From Zasmidium citrigriseum (taxonomy: Eukaryota > Ascomycota > Dothideomycetes > Mycosphaerellales > Mycosphaerellaceae): a stretch of DNA of 64,000 nucleotides. The DNA lies in the NCBI GenBank assembly GCA_002786025.1, contig NHNW01000003.1, positions 992,001 to 1,056,000 on the forward strand. The letters run 5' to 3'. Below are positions 1-12,114 of this stretch, piece by piece (the stretch's first letter is position 1; each line of letters starts with the position of its first letter). Under the pieces are notes generated by a model. It was not told the origin of the DNA. It ran no database searches and was given only the letters and a program-made list of their open reading frames with translations. A program made the translations under genes and the position numbers.

Positions 1-701
1 AACGGAGCCCACTTCGGTGGCGTACCTGCGCACGATTAGCTTGTCTGGTCAACAGTGCGTTCGCGAAACGCTACGAACCAGGTATCATGATCGTTGGGCT
101 GTCGGCCTTGAGCCAGCTGAAAGAAGCCACATACTGGCATGAATGGATGGTCGGCTTCAAAACTGGGAAATGAGCATCGGATACCAAGCTTTTATGCGTC
201 AATTTTTCGATCAAGTCGCCCCGCGGTGGTGATGAAGACCTGTCCGAGACGGGACGTCCTGGATGGCTGCCAAATCTGTCGCCTCTGCCACGGCCCCTGC
301 CACGTGTCCCAGCTCTCCATGGACGATCCGCGCCACAACCTCGAAACATCGTTGGATGCGCTTGGTTACCTCTCAGGGTTGGAGTGGGCAGGTTCGACTT
401 GTCCTGGGCCGTGCGAACGGAGAAGATGTGCGCACTGATAAAGATCTAGATTGTTTGACCTCTTCTGAATGGCCCCACTATACCCCTTGAAAACTGGCAA
501 GGATAACAAAGATCCGTATGCATGTTGGCATGTTGAAGCAAGGTCAACGGCGGCAGCCTGCATGCACTAAAACGCCGTACGGCGCACATCCCTTTCGGAG
601 CTAGGACCATGTCCACTCAGCGTTTGCTCACAATCTCCCACCCAAATTCACGTTGTCGTCGATACTTCGTTGTAGGTCATCCTTCGTGAGTGCTGGTAAG
701 A
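1..701. other. 5' intergenic region, no supported gene
   Basis: Short overlapping frames occur on both strands, but none has a recognisable domain, codon pattern or splice structure. The right end is the upstream region of the helicase/AAA gene. I see no tRNA or repeat. Confidence 0.6.
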
Positions 702-3700
702 ATGGCGGATAGCACCGGTCGAGCGGCCAACTCCTCGCGGCGAAGTGATCGGCTGGCGAGGCTGTTGAACGCTTTCCTGACCGGACTCAAGCCCGTGCAG
801 TCCACGAGAGATGTCCAGCAATTCTTGCAGGCAATTTGCGATTTCGACGATCACGCCCTCTGCGTGGAAAAGATTGGATGCAGCAAATCTGGCCTGGAGA
901 TCCTGCGAACTGGCCTTAGATTCGACACATCGATCACTTTCATCAATGGAGCTTTGACCGAGCTTCTTGCTTACCTGGCCGTCCCAGAAGTCAAGCGTCT
1001 TGCCAATGGAGAATTCTTGAAGCGGATCATTTCACAGATTGTCTCGCCACCTGCTCTGTGGGACGCAATAGTCCACGCGCATCAAGAACACCAGCTTTCG
1101 ACCAAAGCCGAGCTCAAGTTCGCGTGGCTGCTTCTTGAGCTACTCACCTGGGGTGGCGATGGCCCTGTTCAAGTTGATGCACTCGCTACCACCATCACAC
1201 AGGCGAAGATCTTCCTGGAGTCTGACGACCGCGAGCTTCGGGGAATCGGCTATCGTATCGAAAGCATTGTCCAGAACAAGCATTCCCGAGCCGTCTCACA
1301 ATCTTCATCTGGCCCAGGAGGCCGTCACGACAATGATTTTGTAGACTTCCGGGACATTGCAATCTATCCAACTGAGGACGAGCTCACCAGCAAAGACCGG
1401 CCATACTACAATACGGCACATGCACTGCTTCAAACACCTCTTGAGGCGCGGGTGGGACACCACCTCGATAACCAATTTCGCCTATTACGAGAGGATTTCC
1501 TTGCGGAGCTCCGCGACGACATCGATGCATCATCTGGGAAGAAGAAGACCTCATTTCGTCGTCAACGTCCCCGACTGCAGAAGCTTGGTCTCGCAGGCCT
1601 GCATTGCGGTGCAGAGAAAAGCCGTCATCCTTGCTCGCTTGCCATCTCTGTGGAGCAGGGCTTGAATCAAATCACCAACGCTCCAAATCGCGAAGTGTTT
1701 GTTCGCGACAACCCAAACCTTGTGCGAAACAACTCCTTCGGATACTTCATCGACCAGGGCAAAATCATCGCTTTTGGCACGATCATGCGAAATGAGAGCC
1801 TGCTTTGCGAAGATACACCAGTTGTGGTCATACGGACTCCCGGTCGTGGGGCGTTACAGAAGGTGCTGATTTCGCTGAGACTCTCGAGCACAGTTGAATT
1901 CGTCATGATTGACACCGCAGCGTTTGCCTACGAGCCTGTGCTTCGATGCCTTCAAGCGCAGATGGAGTTACCATTGTGGGAGCAGCTTCTTGGTGATGGG
2001 ACTGCCGATCTTGAGCTTCGCAGTCAATTGGACAGCGGCGATCTCCTTGAGGTTGCTCGTCAGATTGAGTCTTCCCCTGGCGAAGACCTGAAGCCCGTTC
2101 TCGGTCTCTCCAACACAGTCAAACTTGACGAATCACAATCTGCATCCCTGCTCTCAGGCCTTCGCCAGTCTGTCAGCCTCATCCAAGGCCCACCTGGAAC
2201 CGGTAAATCCTTCATCGGCGCCTTGCTGGCTAAGACTCTCCACCGCCACACGAATGAGAACCTGCTGGTCCTCTGCTACACGAATCACGCTCTTGATCAG
2301 TTCTTGGAAGATCTCCTGACCATCGGCATCCCATCGGACAGCATTGTTCGCCTGGGATCAAAGTCAACTGCAAAGACTGCACACCTCAGCATTCGAGCAC
2401 AAGCTCGTGCAGGACTTCGCTCCCAAAACAATTGGGACGCTATCAAGCGCCTGAACGACGAAGTCAATCAGCACGAGAGTGACCTCCAAGAAGAAGTGAA
2501 GTCTTTCATGGCAATTACCAAATCACTTTCGCAACTTCTCGATTACTTGGAGTTCTCCGACGAGGCGTACGACTTCTTTGAGGCCTTTGAGGTGCCCGAG
2601 CAGCACGACGGCTTCCAAATTGTTGGCAGCAACAACAAGGTAGTGGACAAGTTCTACCTGTTGGACAGATGGATCAATGGCAAGGACCCGGGCGTTTTCA
2701 AGGAAAATTTATCTCCTTGGCATGTGGATATATGGGCAATGGATGCCGCAAGTCGACACGAGAAGCTCAAACAATGGGAGCTTGATATGCTCACGGATGG
2801 AGTTGACACCATTGCAGCGAAGGCTTCAGCTTTCGACACCGCTCAGCACACTCTGCACGAGGCTCTTGGACAAAAAGATACCAATTTTATTCAGACGAAG
2901 CGAATTGTGGCTTGCACGACTACTGCTGCCGCCATGTACACCAAGCAGCTACAGAGTGCTGCGCCTGGAATCATTCTGGTTGAAGAAGCTGGCGAGATAC
3001 TCGAGAGCCACATCCTGACGGCTCTGACACCAAGTACAAAACAACTCATTCTCATCGGCGATCATCGGCAGCTTCGACCCAAAGTGAACAACTACGATTT
3101 GACTGTCGAGAAAGGCCATGGATACGACCTGAATCGATCGATGTTCGAACGTCTTGCGTTGTCACACTTCCCTCATACAACTCTGAACCAACAGCATCGC
3201 ATGTGTCCCGAAATCTCAAGCCTAGTACGCCAGCTCACGTATCCTGACCTGATGGATGCCCCCTCAACGATGGATCGAGAGCCACTGCGAGGACTGCAAA
3301 AGCGAGTTGTGTTCATCAAGCACGAGAAGCAAGAACTCACCAGCGACGTCGCAGATCGTCGAGACCAAGGTGCATCCAGGAGCAGACAGAATCCATACGA
3401 AGCTGAGATTGTCAAGAAAGTCGTCAAATACATGGCGCAGCAGGGCTATGGAACATCTGCTCAGGTTGTTCTGACTCCGTACTTGGGTCAGCTTGGGCTG
3501 CTCAGACGAGAGCTTGCCAAGGACAACGACCCTGTGCTGAACGATCTCGACTCATTTGATCTCATCAAGGCCGGACTAATCTCTCCGGCAACTGCCTCGC
3601 AGAAGAAGAAGCCCATCCACCTCTCCACCATTGACAATTACCAAGGCGAAGAGAGCGATATTGTCATCATCTCGCTTACACGAAGCAATCCTGATGGCGA

Positions 3701-6700
3701 CATTGGATTCATGGTATCGCCCGAGCGATTGAACGTTCTCCTGTCCAGAGCCCGCAAAGCAATCATCATCATTGGAAACCCAGCAACTTTCATGGCAAGT
3801 CGAAAGGGAGGAGACTTATGGAGCAAGTTCTTCGATCTTCTTGCGGAAACGAGTTCAATGGTTCACGGACTTCCAGTATGCTGCGAACAGCACAAGGATC
3901 GTCAGATGGTGCTGGAGACGCCTGCTGACTTCGACAAGTACTGTCCTGATGGAGGCTGCTCCGCTGCTTGCGGTGCCGTACTCAGCTGTGGCCAACACAA
4001 GTGCCCGAGGAAGTGTCATCGTGTCGCAGATCACACACAAATGAAGTGCGCTCATCTCATGCGCGAGAAATGCCCTCAGGGACACATACTCACCAGAAAG
4101 TGCTCTGACGGGCATCCAGCATCTTGCCATATTTGCGATGCTGAGGCTGCCGCCAAGCTTGCACAGCAACAGAGGGATCTGGAACTGGAGCAGAAGCGAC
4201 AAGCAAATCAGGCAGCTTATTCTCAGCAGCTGGCAGCCATCGAAGCACAAATAGATCGTATCCGAGAAGACTCAAAGACGGCGAGAGAGCAGGAGCGGCA
4301 GGCGAATCATCTCGAACAGCGGCGGAAGGACTTGGATAACGCCAAAGCCCGCCAAGCTCAGAAGAAGGCTGCTGATGAGGCTGCCCGGGCGAAGAAGGAA
4401 GCTCGCGCCGATTCTCAATTTACTGGCCCAGTGAATACTTCTGACACTTCAATGTCAGCGGATCGCACTGGCGGTGCTCAAGCCTCAGGAGGTGCGAGCT
4501 CGGAAGCTCAGGCTGACTGGGACTATCAAAAGTCATTCGAAGGTGCTATCAATCCTGTTCTAGATCGACTGATGAGCATGATTGGCTTGGAAGACGTAAA
4601 GGAGCAATTCTTGGACATCAAGTCCACTGTCGACAAGTTGATTCGCCAAGACCTTGCAGGCAACCTCGAGAAGGAACGCTTCGGCACAACCTTGCTGGGC
4701 AATCCAGGCACCGGGAAGACCACAGTCGCTCGGCTGTACTGCAAGTTCTTGTGCACCGTTGGTGTGCTGCCAGGACATGAGTTCATCGAGACGACTGGAG
4801 CAAAGCTCGCCAACGAGGGCGTACAAGGCTGCAAGAAGCTTCTCGACGATCTCTTGAACAAGGGGGGCGGTGCCTTCTTCATTGATGAGGCCTACCAGCT
4901 TGTATCTGGAAACAGTGCTGGAGGAGCTGCTGTGCTTGACTTCTTGCTTGCCGAAGTTGAGAACCTGACCGGCAAAGTTGTCTTCATTCTGGCCGGGTAC
5001 AACAAGCAGATGGAGAAGTTCTTCCAGCACAATCCCGGTATACCCAGTCGTTTCCCACGTACCATGCAATTTGCCGACTACGAGGACAACGAGCTTCTTG
5101 CTATCATGAAGTACAACATCAACAAGCAGTATGAAGGACGCATGGCACTGGAAGATGGCCCAGATGGCCTCTATGCGCGCATAGTTGCTCGTCGGATCGG
5201 TCGTGGCCGTGGCAAGGAGGGATTTGGCAATGCGCGAGAAGTTGAGAATGTCTTGTCCCGCATTGCCTCTCGCCAGACAAAGAGATTGCGTAAGGAGCGG
5301 AAGGGGAAGAAGCAAGGTGATCTGATGCCAGACGACATGCTCTTCACTCGCGAGGATCTCATTGGGCCCGAGCCATCCAACGTCCTCAACAACAATAAGG
5401 CGTGGGCCAAATTACAGAAGCTCACTGGTTTGCAGTCGGTGAAAGAGTCTGTCAAGGCATTGATGGACACGCTCATCCACAACTATCAGCGAGAACTGAC
5501 TGAAGAGCCACTTGTGGAGTTCAGTCTGAACAAGGTCTTCCTTGGAAACCCAGGGACTGGCAAGACCACGGTCGCCAAGCTGTATGGGCAAATATTGGCC
5601 GACATAGGTAAGTCAAAAACACTCGTCATCTGTCCGATGCGGCCGTCGTCAATAGCATATGCTAATCATGTGTGCTCTAGGTATGCTGTCAAGCAGCGAA
5701 GTAGTCATCAAGAAGCCTGCCGACTTTGTCGGCGCTGTCATTGGAGCCTCAGAGGCCAACACGAAGGGCATCTTGGATTCCGCTGTTGGCAAAGTCCTGG
5801 TCATCGATGAAGCTTATGGCCTGTATGGCGGCGGCTCACACAGCTCACACAGTGACATATACCGCATCGCCGTCATAGACACGATTGTTGCAGAAGTGCA
5901 GAGCATGCCTGGAGACGACCGCTGTGTGTTGCTGCTCGGATACAAGCATCAGATGGAAGAAATGATGCAAAACGTCAATCCTGGCCTTGCTCGTCGCTTC
6001 CCCATCGATTCTGGCTTCTTGTTTGAGGACTTCAGCGACAACGAGATGGCGGTCATTCTTGATATGAAAGTCAAGGACTCTGCATTCAAGCTGACACCTC
6101 GAAGCAGAGAGGTGGCTCTTGAAAAGCTGCGCCGTGCTCGTAATCGACCTCACTTTGGAAATGCAGGCGAAGTTGACATCCTCCTGAACGATGCCAAGCT
6201 TCGTCAGCAGAAGCGCACCTCAAAGGAGACTCATGCTCCCAGAGGCATGCTGGAAGCACAAGATGTCGATCCTGACTTCGACCGAGGCGATCATGCTGTC
6301 ACCAATGTGGCCATGCTATTCAAAGACTCTATCGGCTGCGAGACGATCGTCAAGCAGTTGCAGGACTATCAGAATATTGTCGCCAACATGAAGAAGCTTG
6401 ACCAGGATCCCCGAGAGCAAATTCCGTTCTCTTTCCTATTTCGCGGACCTCCAGGAACGGGAAAGACAACGACCGCACGCAAGATGGGGAAAGTCTTCTA
6501 CGATATGGGCTTCCTCGCATCGGCAGAAGTAGTCAGCTGCTCCGCTTCAGATCTCATCGGCGAATACATCGGCCATACTGGTCCAAAGACTCGCAAACTC
6601 TTGGAGAAGGCGCTGGGCAAAGTCCTCTTCATCGATGAGGCGTACCGCCTTGCAGGAGGTCACTTTGCTCAGGAAGCCTTGGACGAGCTCGTTGACTGTA

Positions 6701-7701
6701 TGACGAACGAGCAGTTCTTCCAGAAGCTGATCATCATTCTAGCTGGCTACGACGCCGACATCAATCGCTTGATGTCGTCGAACCCTGGCTTGACTTCTCG
6801 CTTTCCCGAGACCATGGTCTTCGATTCTCTCAAGCCCGAGGATTGTCTTGATCTATTGATCAAAGAGCTCGGCAAGAAGAAAGGTCTCAACATTGCTGTT
6901 CTGGCGGCAATGGGTCCAGATCTGCGCGCCAATATCCTTCAGCGGTTCACCGTTCTTGCTGCCTCTGCCAATTTCGCCAACGCTCGTGACGTGCAGACGT
7001 TGTCGAAGGCGATATACAGCAAAGTCGTCAAAGACCCAAACGCAGCATCTCATGGCATGACACTCACGGCGGATCTTGTACTCGAGTCGATTGACAACAT
7101 GATCAGCGAGAGATGCAAGCGGCAGGCTGATGCTACGAACGCCGGTGCAACCAGGGAGCAAGTGCGACCACCACTGCCAATCCAGCAACAGCCGCAGTCT
7201 TCGTCGACCACAACTCAAGACGTCTCGACAAGCACAAGCACCCAGCAGAATGTTCAGAATGACTCGCCAGAGCAAGACAGTGCTTCAGAATACGACAAAC
7301 AACATAAACACCCCAGTAGCCCGCATCACCAGCAATTGGCTCAACGTGATGCCGGAGTGAGCGATGCTGTCTGGAATCAGCTCCAGCTCGACCGCAAGAA
7401 AGCCGAAGAGGCCGAGAAAGAATACCAACGCATGGTGGAGGAAGAACGCCAACTCAAGCTGTGGCTCAAAGGCTGCGCAGACGCCAAGCGTAAGAAGGAA
7501 TTGGAGGAGCTTGAGCGGAAGCGTAAGGAGGCCGAGGAGAAGAGACGTCTAGAAGCCAAGGCGAAGCAGAAGCTCAAGGCTATGGGTCGGTGCCCAGTTG
7601 GATATGAGTGGATCAAGCAGAGTGGCGGATATCGATGCGCTGGTGGGAGTCATTGGATTGGTGATGCGCAAGTTGGGGAAATGATGAATGGGAATTTGTG
7701 A
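702..7701 (+). CDS. NFX1/ZNFX1-type SF1 helicase fused to three CbxX/CfxQ-type AAA ATPase domains
   Basis: Two exons (702-5607, 5681-7701) separated by a 73-nt intron with CTAAT branch site; 2308 aa. Domains in order: an alpha-rich N-terminal region; an SF1 helicase with Walker A GPPGTGKS at 496-503, a Walker B-like VEEAGE at 760-765 and DNYQGEES at 978-985; a Cys/His zinc region at about 1081-1145; a charged coiled coil to about 1240; then three AAA modules with Walker A at about 1333, 1615 and 1891. The AAA Walker B motifs read FIDEAY or VIDEAY, typical of the CbbX/SpoVK family. The tail is another coiled coil followed by a C-x14-C-x4-H motif from C2273. The helicase half resembles ZNFX1 and fission-yeast Hrr1, which act on RNA. 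The AAA half suggests a remodelling motor. The substrate is unknown. The ATG at 702 is the first in frame; a GTG lies 12 nt upstream. Confidence 0.9.
5608..5680 (+). other. Intron of the helicase/AAA gene
   Basis: Donor GTAAGT, branch TGCTAAT, acceptor CTCTAG. It splits a Gly codon just after the second AAA Walker A motif. Unspliced, the frame runs to a premature stop at 5810. Spliced, the second AAA domain is complete. Confidence 0.9.
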
Positions 7702-8207
7702 GTATCTGTACAATATTGAGAAGTTTGCTGATGATCTTGACACGGCTACGGTGTTCAGCGAGAGGCCTAGTAAAAGAAGATGGATCGAATGAAACTGCTG
7801 TCGCTACTCCTATATGCCACTTGAGACCGAAGCGTCTGAGGTCGTGCTCGACTGGTCTGCCAGCTTTGGAAGAACCTAGCGATACCAGCGGCGGACGGTC
7901 GGTTGCTTGACCTTCAGAGACGATTCGACGAATTGCTCTCCAGCGGCTACCAGCCGAAGTTTCTTGCAAATACCGCGTGGCTTGCAGTTGCATCTCGACT
8001 GCGTCGGTTGCACCGGATTTCTCCAACGAGGCTGAGCTCGTGCAATGCTTGGTTGGTTCAACGTCTTGGCGCATGTTGTGCCAGGGGCCAAGACACGATT
8101 TGCGTTATTGATGGCTCAGCTCCCATGCGACTTCAGCTGAATGATATGTAGAGGCGGGCGGCACCTGATCATTGATCATCCCTTCCTCCATTTTCTAGAC
8201 CTTCGTC
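7702..8207. other. Intergenic region
   Basis: No supported gene. An alternative donor (GTGAGT at 7698) and acceptor (TTCAG at 7758) could splice out the helicase stop codon and add 11 residues, ending at 7794. Otherwise nothing is recognised. Confidence 0.5.
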
Positions 8208-9014
8208 ATGGCATCGATTCTGAGCAGAAGTATCCTACCAGCCTCCCTTCTCCTGACGATCCTCCACTGGCCTGTCCGAAGCTTCGCTCAAGATTCCATT
8301 CGAACATGCTACTGGTCAGACGGCAACACCACCACATCCACAGGTCACAACTTCCGCTCCTGCGAGGTCAACAGCCCCAATGGTGTCTCACATTGCTGCA
8401 ACTTCGGTGAAGCCTGCCTTGACAATGGCCTTTGCTTCGGAGCGTCGATCGGCGTGGCGTATCGCGGTGCTTGTACCGACGACAGCTGGAGCCAGAACAC
8501 GACTGCTTGTCCGAAGTATTGTATGGAATCGGAGACGTGGGCCAACATGCTGCCTTGCAAGGGGATGCCGCAGATTTGGTGCCAAACAAGTTCGGATGCG
8601 GAGTATTGCAAGAGCGGAAATGGTGGAGAGGTATTTGAGTATGAGCCGGGTCGTGTTATGTTTGTGGTGAATACGACGAGTGCGACGACAACTCCGAGCG
8701 GATCAGGGACAGCATCATCGACTGCGGGGACGGCAGAGGCGTCGTGTACAAGCACTTCGGATGAAGACTCTTGCGTGGCTCCAGCGGTTCCAGTCGGAGT
8801 GGGTGTAGGTGTCGGAGTACCTCTGCTGCTGGCGTGCGCAGTACTTGGATGGTTGTTGGTGCGCGAGCGAAATAATCGCAATGTCGGCGAAGTGGGCGGG
8901 TCAAAGGTGGAAGAGCCATTGTCGTATGTGGCGGAGACAAGAGACAACCGCAGCAAGTACGGCAGTCCCAGTCCAGCACCTGCGTATGCACCACGGTCGG
9001 CGCGAGATGAATGA
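8208..9014 (+). CDS. Secreted Cys-rich single-pass membrane protein, fungal orphan type
   Basis: Single exon, 268 aa. Residues 1-28 form a signal peptide ending near SFAQ. Residues about 30-150 are a Cys-rich ectodomain with more than ten Cys and several NxS/T sites. A Ser/Thr/Gly stretch follows. A hydrophobic helix at about 192-215 begins with repeated Val-Gly and ends before RERNNR, so the C-terminal ~50 residues are cytosolic and polar. This layout is common in ascomycete surface proteins of unknown function, possibly wall sensors. I do not recognise a named family. No intron is needed. Confidence 0.8.
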   Translation: MASILSRSILPASLLLTILHWPVRSFAQDSIRTCYWSDGNTTTSTGHNFRSCEVNSPNGVSHCCNFGEACLDNGLCFGASIGVAYRGACTDDSWSQNTTACPKYCMESETWANMLPCKGMPQIWCQTSSDAEYCKSGNGGEVFEYEPGRVMFVVNTTSATTTPSGSGTASSTAGTAEASCTSTSDEDSCVAPAVPVGVGVGVGVPLLLACAVLGWLLVRERNNRNVGEVGGSKVEEPLSYVAETRDNRSKYGSPSPAPAYAPRSARDE

Positions 9015-9932
9015 GGCCAGGCGAGAATGATGCAGCAGCAGAGGCCAGAGAGCGAACAGCATTTGAGCGAGTTGGAGACAGAGCGTGGGCGGGTGGAGTT
9101 GGGGCAGTAATGCGTGACAGTACTATGAGCAGCAGCGGCAGCATGGTATGCGACAGTGACAGCGACAGCGAGGTCTGTATGCGGCGGCAGCGACATGATT
9201 GCTAAGGCCGAAGTGCGGCCGGGGAAATGGTTTGGCTATATATTGAATCTTTGCGCTGCCCAATCGTTCAGCAGTTCATAGCGAATGATTTAGGTCGATG
9301 GGCTTCGTGCCTTGGCGGTCAGTCGCGCCGAACTCTGGACGACATTTTGCCCATTTCAAAGGCCAGAGTTCGAATCCCCCAAACATCGTTTCGAGATCGA
9401 TTTTTATTTTTGCTTTCATAACTTGCTTTGGCGTTGCATCCAGTTTGAAACGATTGGAATCATCAATTTTGCGATGAAATCGATTTTGAATTTTCGTAGT
9501 GTTCGAGTGGGCGTGGTGTTGTTGACTTTCACATGCTGCGGGAGCTGCCGAGCTTAGCGGCTAGATTTGGAAGGCACGCTGTTGAATTCTGGATTCGACA
9601 TGCCAAACCCCAGGTTTTCGAAAAACGATAGATGTATGGAGAGGGTCATCGATAGCTTTGTTGCATTGATCGTAACGGAGATGTTGATGAAAATTCTTGG
9701 TGCTCTTGCCTCTCTTGCCTTGTTGACTGTTGTTGCTATGGTGAGGGGTCGCGCGACAAACGGCGGCGAAAATTCATAAGGGTCCAAGTGCCGCGCTTCT
9801 GACCTGCTCTCACTCCCACGCTCACACTCACACTCACTCGCAATCACAAGCTAGCGCACAGCGACCCACTTTCACAAGCAAAAGACCCACACTACAGGCC
9901 AATCAAAAGCCCCATACAAACATTCACTCGCA
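9015..9932. other. Intergenic region with a tRNA-like hairpin and CT-rich promoter
   Basis: No protein gene is supported. A 10-bp inverted repeat lies at 9329-9338/9363-9372, next to a GTTCGAATC motif. A CACACTCACTC-type pyrimidine tract (about 9812-9846) and a CCAAT box (9899-9903) precede the next gene's ATG. Confidence 0.5.
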
Positions 9933-10561
9933 ATGGCCGCCCCACCCGCCCCACTCGACGCCTCCCTCCTCGCCGCCATGGCCAATCAGGCCCAAGATCA
10001 TCGCAAGCATGTGCTTTGCGACGCCGTGGCCGAGCATGTGCGCGCCAAGACGCCCATCACGGGCTATAAAGACTTCTGGCAGGCGGTCGCCCAGACATGT
10101 GAAGAGAAGGGCATCAGCGGCAGCTATGCCTCGTTTAGGAAGGAGTACGACGGGCTCCGCAAGTGGGCCATAGCCAATCGGTATGCAGCAGACCCACTGA
10201 TTCACTTACTTGGACTGCATGTGCTGACATGTGATAGCACGGGCAAGGAAGGCGACGAGCGCAAGCATGTGAAAGGCACGCTGCGCCGCAAGGCACGTGT
10301 TGAGGAGAAGGCACGTGCTGCCGAGAGTGAGGAGAAGGCTGAGGAGGAAGAGAAGGCTGAGGAAGAGGAGGAAGAGGAGGGAGAGGGAGAGGAGAACCCG
10401 CCTACGGGCCTCACCTGGAGCCTGCCGCTGCGCCCTGCCGGACAGGCCAGCGAGCAGGTTCCACCTGCCACCACCATGTCGTAAGACCTCCCCTATCCCC
10501 AACAAACCGCCTCTCGTCCAAGCTAACGATCAACAGGCTGGCCTTCCGGCCAAAGCAGTAG
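9933..10561 (+). CDS. Small acidic-tailed nuclear-type protein, unknown function
   Basis: Three exons: 9933-10180, 10238-10480, 10537-10561; 171 aa. Intron 1 (57 nt, GTATGC...GATAG, branch CTGAC) is a multiple of three without a stop, so unspliced reading gives a longer but probably wrong protein. Intron 2 (56 nt) has GTAAGA, a perfect GCTAACG branch and CAACAG. Its donor contains the TAA that would otherwise end the frame, and a last exon of only 25 nt adds LAFRPKQ. Residues about 8-83 form a helical, possibly Myb/SANT-like unit with Trp and Phe at regular spacing (inference). Residues about 105-145 are almost pure Glu/Lys/Ala. Function unknown. Confidence 0.7.
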
Positions 10562-10660
10562 AGCGGAGAGAGAGAGACCGCGTGTTGTTTTTGCTTTTGT
10601 TGTTTAGTGAAGAGAATTTCACTACGGCTGCGCTGCGGCGAGCCCTGTTTCCTCCTGGCA

Positions 10661-12114
10661 TCACTGTGTGAGCTCTATCTCTATCATGGCCCCTACCCCT
10701 TTCTTGTGGATTTCTACTATGCGCATCCCGGCCTGGGAGAGCAGGTTCTCCCATTCAGATTTGGTGCGCTCTTTGCCGCAGCACTCCACCTGTGAGAAGG
10801 GAGGTTAGCATCAACATCCCCTGGATCATCCCCGCTCCCCGATCGATCTTCAATCTACTGAAAGGCTATCAATGGCATGGATTGCTGATCGATTCTCGGG
10901 GATAGAGTCAAGAGAACAAGAGAATCACTCACCATCATCCACAGATCTTGGCTGGCATCACGCAGAGTCGCCTTCACATCCGGCAGCACCCAATCGAAGA
11001 TAAGCAGCTTCGAATACCCAGGTTTCATAGCTCCACGCACGTTCTTCAGGATGTTCAATGAAGGTCCATCAGCCCAGTCATGGAACACGGCAGCGAAAAG
11101 ATAAAACGCCGCGCCCACAACAGGTTCTGGAGTGAACATATCATGCCCCTGGAACTCAATCCCGGCGTTCACCAAGTCCTTCTGTGCAGAGGCCTGCTTG
11201 ATCACATGCGGAAGGTCCTGCACAATCGTTCGTCCTTTGATTTGCGGGAACTTCTCTTTGATCAAGCGAGTTTGGTGGCCCAAACCACCACCGATGTCCA
11301 CCAGGAACACGTCCTGCGGCTTGAGATTGAGCTTCGAGGTCTTCTCGTCGAACGGGAAAGACTCCGAAGGCAAACCTCTGCCCTGATGGGAAGTCATCAT
11401 GCCTCTGTTGAAACGCTCGTTCTTGGCCGGCTCATCTGCAAAGAGCTTCCAGAGCGGCTTACCGTGGGCAAAACAAGAAGGGCCGACGCTGGGATCAACT
11501 GGCTCCTTGAAGGACGTGTTGGAGAGGTAAAGGGGGAGCTTGGCCAGTGTGGCATGGACGGAATCCGTTCTACTCTTAGTCAGGGTTGTGACGAATGTAT
11601 CGGGATGAGGAATGACGAACCCGTGCGCATAGATATCAATCACCCCAGGCTGCAGCATGAATTTCATAAACTCCGTGGCGGAGTATGTCTGATATGCGAC
11701 TTCCGTTGCGATTCGACTCGCTGTCAAGACTCTCATGATCCTCACTGCCGGCCATTTCAGCAACATCCAGTCCAGATCTCATTGACTCAACTCACCAACA
11801 ACATTCTTCTCGCCTCCGCATCTCTCGACCAGCTCATCCGCACTGAGAGACTCCCTTTCCAGCAGTACATTCGTCCAGCCGCCTTCATACGCAACGCGGA
11901 AGGCACCACTAGCACAAGACTCTTCGAGGATGAAGCGGACTGCCTTATCTGCAAGAGTTCCACAAGAATCGGTCAACTCCATGGCTGCAGTGCAGAGTTC
12001 GTATCGGTCTTCAGCTGTTCCACTCTCGCTCGAGACATATTCTTTGGCCAGGGAGCGGGCGCTCTCGATGGCCTGCAAGACATCATTCTTGGAAACAGTG
12101 GTAGTGCTGCCCAT
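10661..12114 (-). CDS. SAM-dependent O-methyltransferase, plant COMT-like (methyltransf_2)
   Basis: Three exons on the minus strand: 12114-11796, 11744-10933, 10789-10661; 419 aa. Introns are 51 nt and 143 nt; the longer has a TGCTAAC branch 17 nt before CTCACAG. The N-terminal part is the helical dimerisation domain. SAM motif I DIGGGLGHQ is at 256-264. The catalytic-type His is in FHDWAD (H328), followed by motif LLIFDWVLPD. The last exon supplies the family's usual ERT-x-SEW-x-x-LL-x-x-AG end. Such enzymes methylate phenolic hydroxyls in secondary metabolism. No other biosynthetic gene is adjacent, so the substrate is unknown. It is convergent with the preceding gene, 99 bp apart. Confidence 0.9.

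Noticed and set aside
4560..5315. 251-codon minus-strand open frame
   Set aside because: Antisense to the first AAA domain, which has clear Walker motifs on the plus strand.
8345..9196. 283-codon minus-strand open frame
   Set aside because: Overlaps the Cys-rich membrane protein, which has signal peptide and membrane helix in order. The antisense product is Ser/Pro/Thr-rich without any domain.
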